A program made the translations under genes and the position numbers. This document shows, piece by piece, positions 53,275 to 61,226 of a DNA stretch of 64,000 nucleotides. This DNA comes from Phycisphaerae bacterium (GTDB lineage Bacteria > Planctomycetota > Phycisphaerae > Phycisphaerales > UBA1924), in contig JAUILU010000003.1 of the NCBI GenBank assembly GCA_030432905.1, positions 186,001 through 250,000 on the forward strand, given 5' to 3'. The number at the start of each line of letters is the position of its first letter. Positions within the stretch are counted from its first letter, which is position 1. The notes under the pieces were generated by a model. That model was not told the origin of the DNA. It searched no databases and was given only the letters and a program-made list of their open reading frames with translations.

Positions 53275-53307
53275 CGGCCCGGGACACCCCGGGCCGATCG
53301 CCCTTTT
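53275..53307 (+). terminator. Rho-independent terminator after the redoxin gene
   Basis: CGGCCCGGG (53275-53283) pairs with CCCGGGCCG (53288-53296), loop ACAC, then a short T run at 53304-53307. Confidence 0.7.
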
Positions 53308-53359
53308 ACTCGCAGCAAATTCGGGATTGAACCTCAGCACCCATCGCCCGCAAGGCCGA

Positions 53360-53365
53360 TACCCT
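53360..53365 (+). promoter_or_regulatory. Putative -10 element (TACCCT) of the rseP gene
   Basis: TACCCT ends 7 bases before the ATG at 53373, with no Shine-Dalgarno. Confidence 0.4.
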
Positions 53366-53372
53366 GTAGACA

Positions 53373-55466
53373 ATGGACCCACTGCTCACGATTCTGTACA
53401 AGCTTCTGGACATCGGCCTGATCCTGATCGGGTTCGGTCTCGTCGTGTTTATCCACGAGCTTGGTCACTTCATCGCCGCCAAATGGGCCAAGGTACGCGT
53501 GCTCGCGTTCGCGATCGGGTTCGGCAACGCGATGGTGAGCTACCGCAAGGGCTTCGGATTCCGCCGAGGCTCGAGCGAGCAGGAATACAACGAGTGGCTT
53601 GTCCGCAAAGCCGACGGCGCGAACGCGGTTGACGAGGTCATCAGCCCGACCGAGTACCGGCTCAACGTGCTCCCGCTGGGCGGCTACGTCAAAATGCTCG
53701 GGCAGGACGACGCTCACCCCACCTACCGCGACGACTCGCCAGACAGCTACACGAGCGTGCCCAACTGGAAGCGGATGGTCATCATCTCCGCCGGCGTGGT
53801 GATGAACGTGCTGACCGCCGCGATTTTGTACGTGGTCGTGTTCACCGTTGGTCTTCAGACCGAACCCCCGCTGGTCGGCACCGTGGCCAGCGGCTCACCC
53901 GCCGAGTCGGCAACGCTTGTCAACGCCGACGAACTCGGTATCGAAGCCTCGGGCCTGAAGCCGGGCGACCGGATCGTCTCGATCAACGGCAACACGCCAG
54001 CATCGTTCAACGACGTCATCCTCGGGTCCGCGATGGCCAAGGGCGAGTCCACGATGGATGTCCGCGTCCAGCGCGAAGGCTTCGCCGAGGATCTCGTGTT
54101 CGAGATGGTGCCCGTCAAGTCAGACATGGGCCTTCAAGAGATCGGTGTCGGCCCCGCGTGGACGACCACACTCCGCGAGCCGCCGAGCGAGAAAGAATCG
54201 CAGCTCTACCGCGACACCTACGAGCGCATGGGCCTCGGCGATGTCCCGTTCGGCTCAACGCTGGTTTCGATCGATGGTGTTCCGGTGTCGCAAGCGGCGG
54301 AACTCGGCACCATCGCCTCGCAGGGCGGCAGCAATCCTTCCGAACTGACGTTCGAGCTTGAAGGCGAGACCACAACGGTCACCCTCGCCCCTACGCCGGT
54401 CTTCGATGTTGCCCAGGCCTCGGTCGGCGGCGACGAAGTCAGCTACCAGCACGTCGCGGGCTTTACGCCTGTGATGCAGGTCGGGCCGATCGATGAATCG
54501 TACAAAGGCCACGAGCAGGGCCTGCGGACGGGCGACATTTTCGTACGCCTCGGCGCGACCAGCTACCCGAACCAGGTGCGTGGCGTAGCCGAAGTCCAGT
54601 CGCGCGCGGGCAACGACATCGATGCCACCGTGCTTCGCCGGACCGACACGGGCGAAGAGCTGGTTGATCTGACACTCCGCGTCGACCGCAACGGCAGGAT
54701 CGGGTTCAACATCGCCGGCACGCACGAGCACACGATGCTCGCCGAATCAGTGAAAGACGGTGGCAGTCTGTTCGCCGAAGCGGCACAGATCAGGCCCGGC
54801 TCACGCGTCGTTTCTATCGATGGCCAAAGCGTCCAGAGCTTCGGAGATATCCAGCGCACGCTGCAGGCGGCGCTGGCAAGCAGCGAGACCTCTTCGATCG
54901 AGTTTGTCGTCGAATTGCCGCTCGCCGACGACGATGGCAACCCGGTTCAGCGGACGATCTCGGTCGCCAAGATGCCCGAGCACACGCAGTGGGCCGCAAA
55001 CATGCAGTGGCGTTTCCCGATCGACACGTTCGTGTTCATGCCCGAGATCACCACGCTCAAAGCCGACGGCCCGATCGATGCACTCGCGATGGGACTTCAC
55101 GAAACCCAGCGCGTCATGAAGACGACCTATCTCACGTTCCTGCGCCTGTTCCAGGGTTCGGTCTCGCCCAAGAACCTCAACGGCCCTGTCGGCATCGTGC
55201 ACATCGGTACGGTCGTTGTATCCAAGGGCTTCATCTGGCTGCTCTTCTTCTTCGCGTTGGTCAATATCAACCTCGCGGTCATCAACTTCCTGCCGATCCC
55301 GATCACCGACGGCGGGCACATGATCTTCCTGCTCTGGGAACAGTTCACGGGCAAGCCGGTCTCGATCGCTGTGCAGAATGCGGCGACGCTCGTCGGCTTG
55401 GTGCTGATCGTGTCGGTGTTCCTCTTTGTCACCTTCAACGACATCTCCCGGCTCCTCGGCGTATGA
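53373..55466 (+). CDS. rseP: Site-2 metalloprotease RseP, long form with four PDZ-like segments
   Basis: An intramembrane zinc protease that cleaves membrane-bound regulators such as anti-sigma factors. The first helix carries VVFIHELGHFIAAKWA (HExxH), and the last third has NFLPIPITDGGHMIF with the third ligand Asp. Four PDZ-like stretches lie between: GLKPGDRIVSINGNTP, FGSTLVSIDGVPVS, GLRTGDIFVRLGAT and QIRPGSRVVSIDGQSVQSF. At 697 residues it is about 250 longer than the usual RseP of roughly 450. ATG start with TACCCT seven bases before it. The next gene overlaps by 4 bases (ATGA). Confidence 0.92.
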   Translation: MDPLLTILYKLLDIGLILIGFGLVVFIHELGHFIAAKWAKVRVLAFAIGFGNAMVSYRKGFGFRRGSSEQEYNEWLVRKADGANAVDEVISPTEYRLNVLPLGGYVKMLGQDDAHPTYRDDSPDSYTSVPNWKRMVIISAGVVMNVLTAAILYVVVFTVGLQTEPPLVGTVASGSPAESATLVNADELGIEASGLKPGDRIVSINGNTPASFNDVILGSAMAKGESTMDVRVQREGFAEDLVFEMVPVKSDMGLQEIGVGPAWTTTLREPPSEKESQLYRDTYERMGLGDVPFGSTLVSIDGVPVSQAAELGTIASQGGSNPSELTFELEGETTTVTLAPTPVFDVAQASVGGDEVSYQHVAGFTPVMQVGPIDESYKGHEQGLRTGDIFVRLGATSYPNQVRGVAEVQSRAGNDIDATVLRRTDTGEELVDLTLRVDRNGRIGFNIAGTHEHTMLAESVKDGGSLFAEAAQIRPGSRVVSIDGQSVQSFGDIQRTLQAALASSETSSIEFVVELPLADDDGNPVQRTISVAKMPEHTQWAANMQWRFPIDTFVFMPEITTLKADGPIDALAMGLHETQRVMKTTYLTFLRLFQGSVSPKNLNGPVGIVHIGTVVVSKGFIWLLFFFALVNINLAVINFLPIPITDGGHMIFLLWEQFTGKPVSIAVQNAATLVGLVLIVSVFLFVTFNDISRLLGV

Positions 55467-56377
55467 CCGGGCTGATCTATCTGCTCACGCTCGGTCTCGT
55501 CCTGCTCTGGCTCATCGGTCTGCTCTACACGCTCTGGAGTCTGACGCACCCGCCGAGACGCACGTACGCAAGCGCCGTCCGCAAAGGTCAGCCGGGCGAT
55601 CCGGGTGAACTGCCTGAGCCTCGCGAGTACAACGAGTGGAAGTTCAACTCGCGCGGCAAAGAACTCGTCGCGTGGGACATCGCAGGCGACAACCCGGCTG
55701 GCCCGGTCTGCATCTACACGCACGGCTGGGGGAACGCCAAGACCGACACACTCGTCAGGCTCGAACCGATCGCCGAGGTGTGCTCGCGCATCATCGCGTG
55801 GGACCAACCGGGCCACGGCGACTCGCCCGGCTCGTGCGATCTGGGTGTCGCCGAGGTTGACGATCTCATCACGCTGACCGAACACGTTGCCTCTGATGTG
55901 CCTCTTGTCTACTACGGCTGGTCGATGGGCGCAGGCGTGTCGATCGCCGCGGCTGCCAAGCTCGACACGATTGCCGCCGTCATCGCGGAATCGCCTTACC
56001 GCATCGCGTACACGCCGGCTCGGAACGTGGTTGCTCAGGCCGCGATGCCCTGGCGTCTCACGCTCGCTCCCGGGTTCTGGCTGATGGGCTTGCTGCGAAA
56101 GCGAACGATCCACTGGGCCGACGACTGGCCAGAGTTTGACCGTGCAGAACTGGCCAAGTCATTGAACTGCCCCCTGCTCGTCATCCACGGCGATCAGGAC
56201 CTCATCAGCCCGTATGCTGACGGCAAAGACATCGCCGGGGCCGCCCCGAACGGCTCGCTGCTCACGCTCGAAGGCGCGGGCCACAACGGGCTGTGGACCG
56301 ACGATGCGACGAGGCCGATTCTGGTCGATGGGATCCGCGATTTTTTGAATCGGGCGTTGCCGGATCCGCAGCCGTAG
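55463..56377 (+). CDS. Membrane-anchored alpha/beta hydrolase
   Basis: A 304-residue protein with an N-terminal membrane helix (LIYLLTLGLVLLWLIGLLYTLW, at most the first 25 residues) and an alpha/beta-hydrolase domain. The nucleophile elbow is GWSMGAG (about residue 155), the acid is in HGDQDLI, and the His in GAGHNGLW. The oxyanion region is YTHGWGNAKTD. The substrate is unknown; the family includes esterases and thioesterases. The ATG overlaps the rseP stop by 4 bases, so the two are co-expressed. Confidence 0.86.
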   Translation: MTGLIYLLTLGLVLLWLIGLLYTLWSLTHPPRRTYASAVRKGQPGDPGELPEPREYNEWKFNSRGKELVAWDIAGDNPAGPVCIYTHGWGNAKTDTLVRLEPIAEVCSRIIAWDQPGHGDSPGSCDLGVAEVDDLITLTEHVASDVPLVYYGWSMGAGVSIAAAAKLDTIAAVIAESPYRIAYTPARNVVAQAAMPWRLTLAPGFWLMGLLRKRTIHWADDWPEFDRAELAKSLNCPLLVIHGDQDLISPYADGKDIAGAAPNGSLLTLEGAGHNGLWTDDATRPILVDGIRDFLNRALPDPQP

Positions 56378-56380
56378 AAT
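56375..56380 (+). promoter_or_regulatory. Putative -10 element (TAGAAT) of deoC
   Basis: TAGAAT ends 5 bases before the deoC ATG at 56386; it overlaps the stop codon of the upstream hydrolase gene. Confidence 0.5.
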
Positions 56381-56385
56381 CCGAC

Positions 56386-57357
56386 ATGACCGCAGCCCCG
56401 ATCCCGACTAGCCCGACCGTTGACGCCATCATGGCCGCCGAGCGTGCAAAGAGCTTTACGACCCGATCGATCAAGAAGGAATCCAAAGCCCAGGCGCTCA
56501 GGCTCGCGCTGTCGATGGTCGATCTGACGACGCTCGAGGGCAAAGACTCGCCCGAGAAGATCCAGTCGATCTGCCGAAAGGCCGTCACGCCCATGCCGGG
56601 TAGGTCTGACATCCCGAGCGTCGCCGCGGTTTGTTTCTATCCGAGCATGGTCAAGCTCGCGTCCGAAACACTCGCTGGCACCGGCGTCAAGGTCGCATCC
56701 GTCGCCACGGGTTTCCCGTCGGGCCAATACCCGCTCGATGTGCGCCTGCGCGACACAGAAAGGGCGATCGAGGACGGCGCGGACGAGATCGACATGGTCA
56801 TCAACCGCGGCGCGTTCCTCGCGGGCCGGACGCAGGAGGTCTACGACGAGATCCTCGCGGTGTCCAAGCTCTGCCGAAACGCGTGGACGCCGGGCAAGCA
56901 CGTGCACCTCAAAGTGATCCTCGAAACAGGCGAACTCGAAACACTTGACAACGTGCGCATCGCGAGCGACCTCTCGATCGTCGCGCTCGGCGAGTCGGGC
57001 CTGCTCGACGAACCGGGCGGCGGGTTCATCAAAACGAGCACGGGCAAGGTCAGCCCCGCGGCGACGATGCCCGTCACGCTCGTCATGCTCGAAGCCATCC
57101 GCGACGCTTACCTCCGCGACGGCGTGTACGTCGGCATGAAACCCGCGGGCGGGATCCGAGCCGCCAAACCCGCGTGGCACTACCTTTGCATGGTCAAGGA
57201 AACCCTCGAAGGCCTCGGCGACAACCAAGGCTGCCCGTGGCTGGCGCCCAACCTCTTCCGCTTCGGCGCTAGCAGCCTCGCCAACGACATCCTGAGACAG
57301 ATCGTTAAGCTCGAAACCGGGACCTACCCGGCGGGGTACGACTTCTCGGAGGCGTGA
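56386..57357 (+). CDS. deoC: Deoxyribose-phosphate aldolase
   Basis: Cleaves 2-deoxyribose-5-phosphate to acetaldehyde and glyceraldehyde-3-phosphate. The 323-residue class I aldolase has MVDLTTLEGKDS, CFYPSMV, VATGFPSGQYPLDVRLRDTE, DEIDMVINRGAFLAG and FIKTSTGKVSPAAT with the Schiff-base Lys. It resembles the longer bacterial/eukaryotic DeoC forms with an N-terminal extension of about 60 residues. The ATG at 56386 gives the leaderless pattern. It begins a run of overlapping genes ending in an aldehyde dehydrogenase that could oxidise the acetaldehyde product. Confidence 0.94.
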   Translation: MTAAPIPTSPTVDAIMAAERAKSFTTRSIKKESKAQALRLALSMVDLTTLEGKDSPEKIQSICRKAVTPMPGRSDIPSVAAVCFYPSMVKLASETLAGTGVKVASVATGFPSGQYPLDVRLRDTERAIEDGADEIDMVINRGAFLAGRTQEVYDEILAVSKLCRNAWTPGKHVHLKVILETGELETLDNVRIASDLSIVALGESGLLDEPGGGFIKTSTGKVSPAATMPVTLVMLEAIRDAYLRDGVYVGMKPAGGIRAAKPAWHYLCMVKETLEGLGDNQGCPWLAPNLFRFGASSLANDILRQIVKLETGTYPAGYDFSEA

Positions 57358-57974
57358 TGCGCAAAAGGTGGCAAGTCTGTACTATTTGTCTAACGGGGAT
57401 TTTGCTCAACGTGTTATCATGCTGGGCATTAACGCTCAAGTTTGACAAACCACCTGGGCAGACACACTATTACAAAGAACAAGTATCGTGGCTCATCGAA
57501 CAACCTAAAGACTGGCCTGAATGTGCAAATGCGTACTCTATATCGAGTTCGAAAACCTGCAAAGAAATCTTTCAAACATCCTCATCTGAAAACTACAACA
57601 CGTTGGCATCTGTTGAGTACTACGGATTTGGGTGGCCAATGTTGTCAATGGACTGGGTTAGTGCTTATTCGTCACTCGAGGGCGACTCAGTCAGAAACGA
57701 TAACCCGAACATAATTAGTGCCGGCATAGTTATGCCAAGCGGCCTGCCGAGTCACTACCGTGGTAGATTGCCTTTGAGGCCAATATTTCCGGGGTTTTAT
57801 ATTAACACCATTCTATGGGCTGTCCTAGTGTGGCTGACCATCCTCGGACCAGGTCAGTTCAAACGATGGAACCGCAAACGCCTCGGTAAGTGCATCGCCT
57901 GCGGCTACGAGATTGCCGACCTTGCGACATGCCCCGAATGCGGCTCAACAGCAGAACCAACGGCGGGTGCATGA
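57354..57974 (+). CDS. AT-rich membrane protein with C-terminal zinc ribbon (paralogue 1)
   Basis: A 206-residue protein with an N-terminal helix (about residues 6-25), an extracytoplasmic middle with no recognised fold, a second helix (about 148-165) and a C-terminal zinc ribbon with CIACGYEIADLATCPECGS. The middle part is AT-rich (27 G+C in 57481-57540), whereas the ribbon part matches the genome. GTG start overlaps the deoC stop by 4 bases; ATG at 57357 is the alternative. The next gene has the same architecture. Function unknown. Confidence 0.62.
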   Translation: MMRKRWQVCTICLTGILLNVLSCWALTLKFDKPPGQTHYYKEQVSWLIEQPKDWPECANAYSISSSKTCKEIFQTSSSENYNTLASVEYYGFGWPMLSMDWVSAYSSLEGDSVRNDNPNIISAGIVMPSGLPSHYRGRLPLRPIFPGFYINTILWAVLVWLTILGPGQFKRWNRKRLGKCIACGYEIADLATCPECGSTAEPTAGA

Positions 57975-58630
57975 TGCGGCGTTGGCGCACAATCTTGATC
58001 GCTGCAATCATCGGTGGCCTTACCATCAACGTCGGCATCTGCTGGCGATCTGCATACTATTCAAAATCGAACTCATGCACTAATTATTGGAACTTAATTA
58101 CCAAATATCCAAATTCTTGGCATACCAGAATGCCAATTGATTGGCCAATGAAACCCAATGCTAGATTAACGCGGGTAAATACTTATAACACACTAATATT
58201 TGAAACGGCTCTTGGTGATTCCCCACAAACCCAACTCTCATGCATCACCATGGCTTACGGCTGGCCGCTTCGAGCCATGACCACTCAGCAATATGAATTC
58301 TCACCAAATCACACAGACACACCGCAAGCGAGCATCTTCCGAGCCGGTTTCGAGATGAATGGCCCTGCACTACCCGTGAACATTCTTGAACACCCCATGC
58401 GAGGCGGGAATAAGGTCAACATCCCACTCCGTCCTCGTCCCATTCCTTTTGCCGCGAACTGGATTATCTACACATTCATCCTGCTCACACCGTGTCTCGT
58501 CCTGTCGCTGGTCCGCAAGAAGCTTCGCCGCGACCGGGGGCTTTGCAGGAAATGTGGCTATGAGATCGCCGACCTTGATATCTGCCCCGAATGCGGCTTG
58601 CCCGCCGAGCCGCGTACAATGCCGCAATGA
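57971..58630 (+). CDS. AT-rich membrane protein with C-terminal zinc ribbon (paralogue 2)
   Basis: A 219-residue protein with the same layout as the previous one: N-terminal helix (about residues 6-26), variable AT-rich middle (18 G+C in 58081-58140), second helix (about 168-186) and a ribbon CRKCGYEIADLDICPECG. The shared CGYEIADLxxCPECG and MRxRW starts suggest tandem duplication. ATG at 57971 overlaps the previous stop (ATGA), and its stop overlaps the aldehyde dehydrogenase start by 4 bases. Function unknown. Confidence 0.62.
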   Translation: MMRRWRTILIAAIIGGLTINVGICWRSAYYSKSNSCTNYWNLITKYPNSWHTRMPIDWPMKPNARLTRVNTYNTLIFETALGDSPQTQLSCITMAYGWPLRAMTTQQYEFSPNHTDTPQASIFRAGFEMNGPALPVNILEHPMRGGNKVNIPLRPRPIPFAANWIIYTFILLTPCLVLSLVRKKLRRDRGLCRKCGYEIADLDICPECGLPAEPRTMPQ

Positions 58631-60123
58631 CCACAGCACCATCGCCATCACGAGCAAGCGTCATCGGGCCGGCGACGATCGACGCCGCCGGGCTCTGGGA
58701 GTACGCACCGGCACCCGAAAGCGTCAAACCCGCGATCAGGGACCGCTACGGCCTGTTCATCGACGGCTCGTTCGTCGAACCCGCCGAAGGCACCTACTTC
58801 ACGACGTTCAGCCCCTCGACCGAGAAGCCCATCGCAGAGATCGCCGAGGGCACACAGGCGGACGTTGACCGCGCGATCGCAGCGGCTAGGGACGCCCAGT
58901 CCAAGTGGGCCAACCTGCCCGCGATCGAGCGGGGCAAGTACATCTTCCGCATCGCCAGACGCATCCAGGAACTCGGGCGAGAGCTCGCGGTCGCCGAGTC
59001 GATTGACGGGGGCAAGCCCATCCGCGAATCCCGCGACGTGGACATCCCGCTCGCGGCTCAGCACTTCTTCTACCACGCGGGCTGGGCGGACAAACTCGAC
59101 TACGCGTTCGCCGGGCGCAACCCGAAACCGGTCGGCGTGTGCGGGCAGATCATCCCGTGGAACTTCCCGCTGCTTATGGCTGCGTGGAAGCTTGCACCGG
59201 CGCTCGCGTGCGGCAACACGTGCGTGCTCAAGCCCGCAGAAACCACGCCGCTGACGGCGCTGATGCTCGCTGAGATTTTCCAAGAGGTCGAGTTGCCCGC
59301 GGGCGTGGTCAACATCGTGACCGGCGCCGGCGCGACGGGCGAGGCGATCGTCAACCACCCGGGCATCGACAAGATCGCGTTTACCGGATCGACTGGAGTC
59401 GGCAAAAAGATCGCAACAAGTGTCGCGGGCACGGGCAAGAAGCTCACGCTCGAGCTGGGTGGCAAGAGTCCCAACATCATCTTCGACGACGCGTCGATCG
59501 ACCAAGCGGTCGAGGGCATCGTGCAGGGGATCTACTTCAACCAGGGCCACGTCTGCTGCGCGGGCAGCCGGGTCTTCGTGCAGGAATCGATCCGCGACGA
59601 GGTGGTCGCCAAGCTCAAGAGGCGGATGAACCAGCTCCGCGTGGGCGACCCGCTCGACAAGAACACCGACGTCGGCGCCATCAACTCCGCCGGTCAGCTC
59701 GCGACGATCAACAGATATCTCGACGCCGGCAAGGGCCAGGGCAGCCAGTTCTGGCAGGCCGACGGCGACGTCCCGAGCGAGGGCTACTGGTGCAAGCCCT
59801 GCCTGTTCGACAACGTCCAGCCGAGCGAGGTCATCGCCCGCGAAGAGATCTTCGGCCCGGTGCTGGCGGTCATGACCTTCCGCACACCTGCAGAGGCGAT
59901 CGAGCGGGCCAACAACACTCCCTACGGCCTCGCAGCGGGCATCTGGACCGACAAGGGCTCCAAGATCTTCGAGATCGCCAGCAAGCTCAAGGCCGGCGTC
60001 GTCTGGCTCAACACCTACAACAAGTTCGACGCGGCCAGCCCGTTCGGCGGGTTCAAGGAATCGGGATTCGGACGCGAGGGCGGCATGCACGGCCTGCGTG
60101 CGTACACACGCCTCGACTCATGA
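58627..60123 (+). CDS. NAD(P)-dependent aldehyde dehydrogenase
   Basis: A 498-residue ALDH. Signatures are CGQIIPWNFPLLMAAWK, LKPAETTPLTAL, TGSTGVGKKI, LELGGKSPNIIF with the general base Glu and GHVCCAGSRVFV with the catalytic Cys. It is most similar in pattern to plant/bacterial acetaldehyde or betaine aldehyde dehydrogenases. Its position in the deoC operon, overlapping by 4 bases (ATGA), suggests oxidation of the acetaldehyde released by DeoC. The small membrane gene after it also overlaps by 4 bases. Confidence 0.93.
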   Translation: MTTAPSPSRASVIGPATIDAAGLWEYAPAPESVKPAIRDRYGLFIDGSFVEPAEGTYFTTFSPSTEKPIAEIAEGTQADVDRAIAAARDAQSKWANLPAIERGKYIFRIARRIQELGRELAVAESIDGGKPIRESRDVDIPLAAQHFFYHAGWADKLDYAFAGRNPKPVGVCGQIIPWNFPLLMAAWKLAPALACGNTCVLKPAETTPLTALMLAEIFQEVELPAGVVNIVTGAGATGEAIVNHPGIDKIAFTGSTGVGKKIATSVAGTGKKLTLELGGKSPNIIFDDASIDQAVEGIVQGIYFNQGHVCCAGSRVFVQESIRDEVVAKLKRRMNQLRVGDPLDKNTDVGAINSAGQLATINRYLDAGKGQGSQFWQADGDVPSEGYWCKPCLFDNVQPSEVIAREEIFGPVLAVMTFRTPAEAIERANNTPYGLAAGIWTDKGSKIFEIASKLKAGVVWLNTYNKFDAASPFGGFKESGFGREGGMHGLRAYTRLDS

Positions 60124-60299
60124 CTCGCATCACTGGTTTCATTGCATTCGGCGCGCTCTCGGCGCTCGGGTGGTGGTCGTTTGTATCTATCTTTGGGGCC
60201 TCAACCGCCTCGATCGGCGGCATTGGCTCGGCGGTGTTCGGCGTGCTGTGCGCGATCGCAGCACTGCTGTCGCTCAAACCTCGCAAGGCACAAAAATAA
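60120..60299 (+). CDS. Small membrane protein at the end of the deoC operon
   Basis: A 59-residue protein with two hydrophobic helices (about residues 5-24 and 32-50) and a short Lys/Arg C-terminus (LKPRKAQK), so positive-inside topology places both ends in the cytoplasm. The ATG overlaps the ALDH stop by 4 bases (ATGA). A hairpin terminator follows at once. Function unknown. Confidence 0.6.
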   Translation: MTRITGFIAFGALSALGWWSFVSIFGASTASIGGIGSAVFGVLCAIAALLSLKPRKAQK

Positions 60300-60331
60300 A
60301 GCTGGCCCCGTCTGCTCCCGGGGCCAGCTTT
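60298..60331. terminator. Bidirectional Rho-independent terminator
   Basis: AAAGCTGGCCCC (60298-60309) pairs perfectly with GGGGCCAGCTTT (60320-60331). It serves both the deoC operon and the convergent PEP-CTERM gene. Confidence 0.88.
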
Positions 60332-60357
60332 CAATTCGGATTGAGATCGTGACCGGA

Positions 60358-61026
60358 TTAGCGGCGACGACGGATGGCAGCGATGCCACCGAGGCCGAGC
60401 AGTGCTGCCGAAGCAGGTGCCGGGACGAAGTTGTGGGTGCCGGGGGTGGTTTCGGCGAGAATGAGCTGGGTTTCGGTGACGTCGTCACCGGTCTCGAGGC
60501 CGTTGACGCCGCTGTGGAACCACTGGCTGATGTCGAAAGCGCTGCCGACGCCCGAGACGTAGTCCGGGAGGCGGTATGCGTAACCGTCGGTGTACTCCCA
60601 GGCTTCGCCGGTGCCGTCGGTGTCGATCTGACCGTGGATGTCGAGGATGCCGCCGTCGGTGACGATGTAGCGGTCATCGCCGTTGCTGAAGAACGCGCCG
60701 GTGTAAAGGTCAGCGTGGAAGCCGTAGGTGTTGAAGAACACGTTCTCGCCGTCGTTGCTGGAGGACTGGATGACGTACGAAGCGCCAGCCGGGATCACAA
60801 CACCGGTGAGGTCGACGTCGATGTCGAGGTCGGTGTTGGCGTTCGACTGAACGATGATGCCAGCGCCGGCACCGAAGGTGTAGTCGGCGTTGCCAGTGTT
60901 GGTCAGTTCAACGAACTTGGGGTTGCCACCTGCGAGGGTCGCGTCAACGACCTCGGAGATGATGATGTCTGCGGATGCCGTGCCGGCAACGCCTGCAGCG
61001 ATGGCTGCGATCATTGTCTTGCGCAT
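60358..61026 (-). CDS. Lamin-tail-domain-like PEP-CTERM secreted protein
   Basis: A 222-residue protein with a signal peptide (about residues 4-19, cleavage after ASA). The body begins IIISEVVDATLAGGNPKFVEL, followed by LTNTGNADYTF, the start of a lamin-tail (LTD) domain. The C-terminus VPAPASAALLGLGGIAAIRR is the PEP-CTERM-like sorting signal, the same PAPAS motif as in the HAF-repeat protein. It is probably processed by an exosortase and exported. GGGAG seven bases before the ATG. It separates the deoC operon from the ALDH-like gene. Confidence 0.84.
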   Translation of the reverse strand: MRKTMIAAIAAGVAGTASADIIISEVVDATLAGGNPKFVELTNTGNADYTFGAGAGIIVQSNANTDLDIDVDLTGVVIPAGASYVIQSSSNDGENVFFNTYGFHADLYTGAFFSNGDDRYIVTDGGILDIHGQIDTDGTGEAWEYTDGYAYRLPDYVSGVGSAFDISQWFHSGVNGLETGDDVTETQLILAETTPGTHNFVPAPASAALLGLGGIAAIRRRR

Positions 61027-61214
61027 TTTCTGTCTCCCTCATGGACCATTTTGGGCCCAAATTCCATGTGTGTGGGCGTATGAATGCCCGCGTCTTCTCT
61101 CTGGAAGGAGTATAGAGACTCGTCAAACCCCGTGAAGGGGTGAAAGCCGGATCTCTCAATGATAATACACTCAGACAGGAAAATGTTAGGGCACGCCTGT
61201 CATCTGCCCCTTGC

Positions 61215-61220
61215 TATCCT
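61215..61220 (+). promoter_or_regulatory. Putative -10 element (TATCCT) of the ALDH-like gene
   Basis: TATCCT ends 6 bases before the ATG at 61227, identical in hexamer and spacing to sppA. Confidence 0.5.
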
Positions 61221-61226
61221 TCCGGC

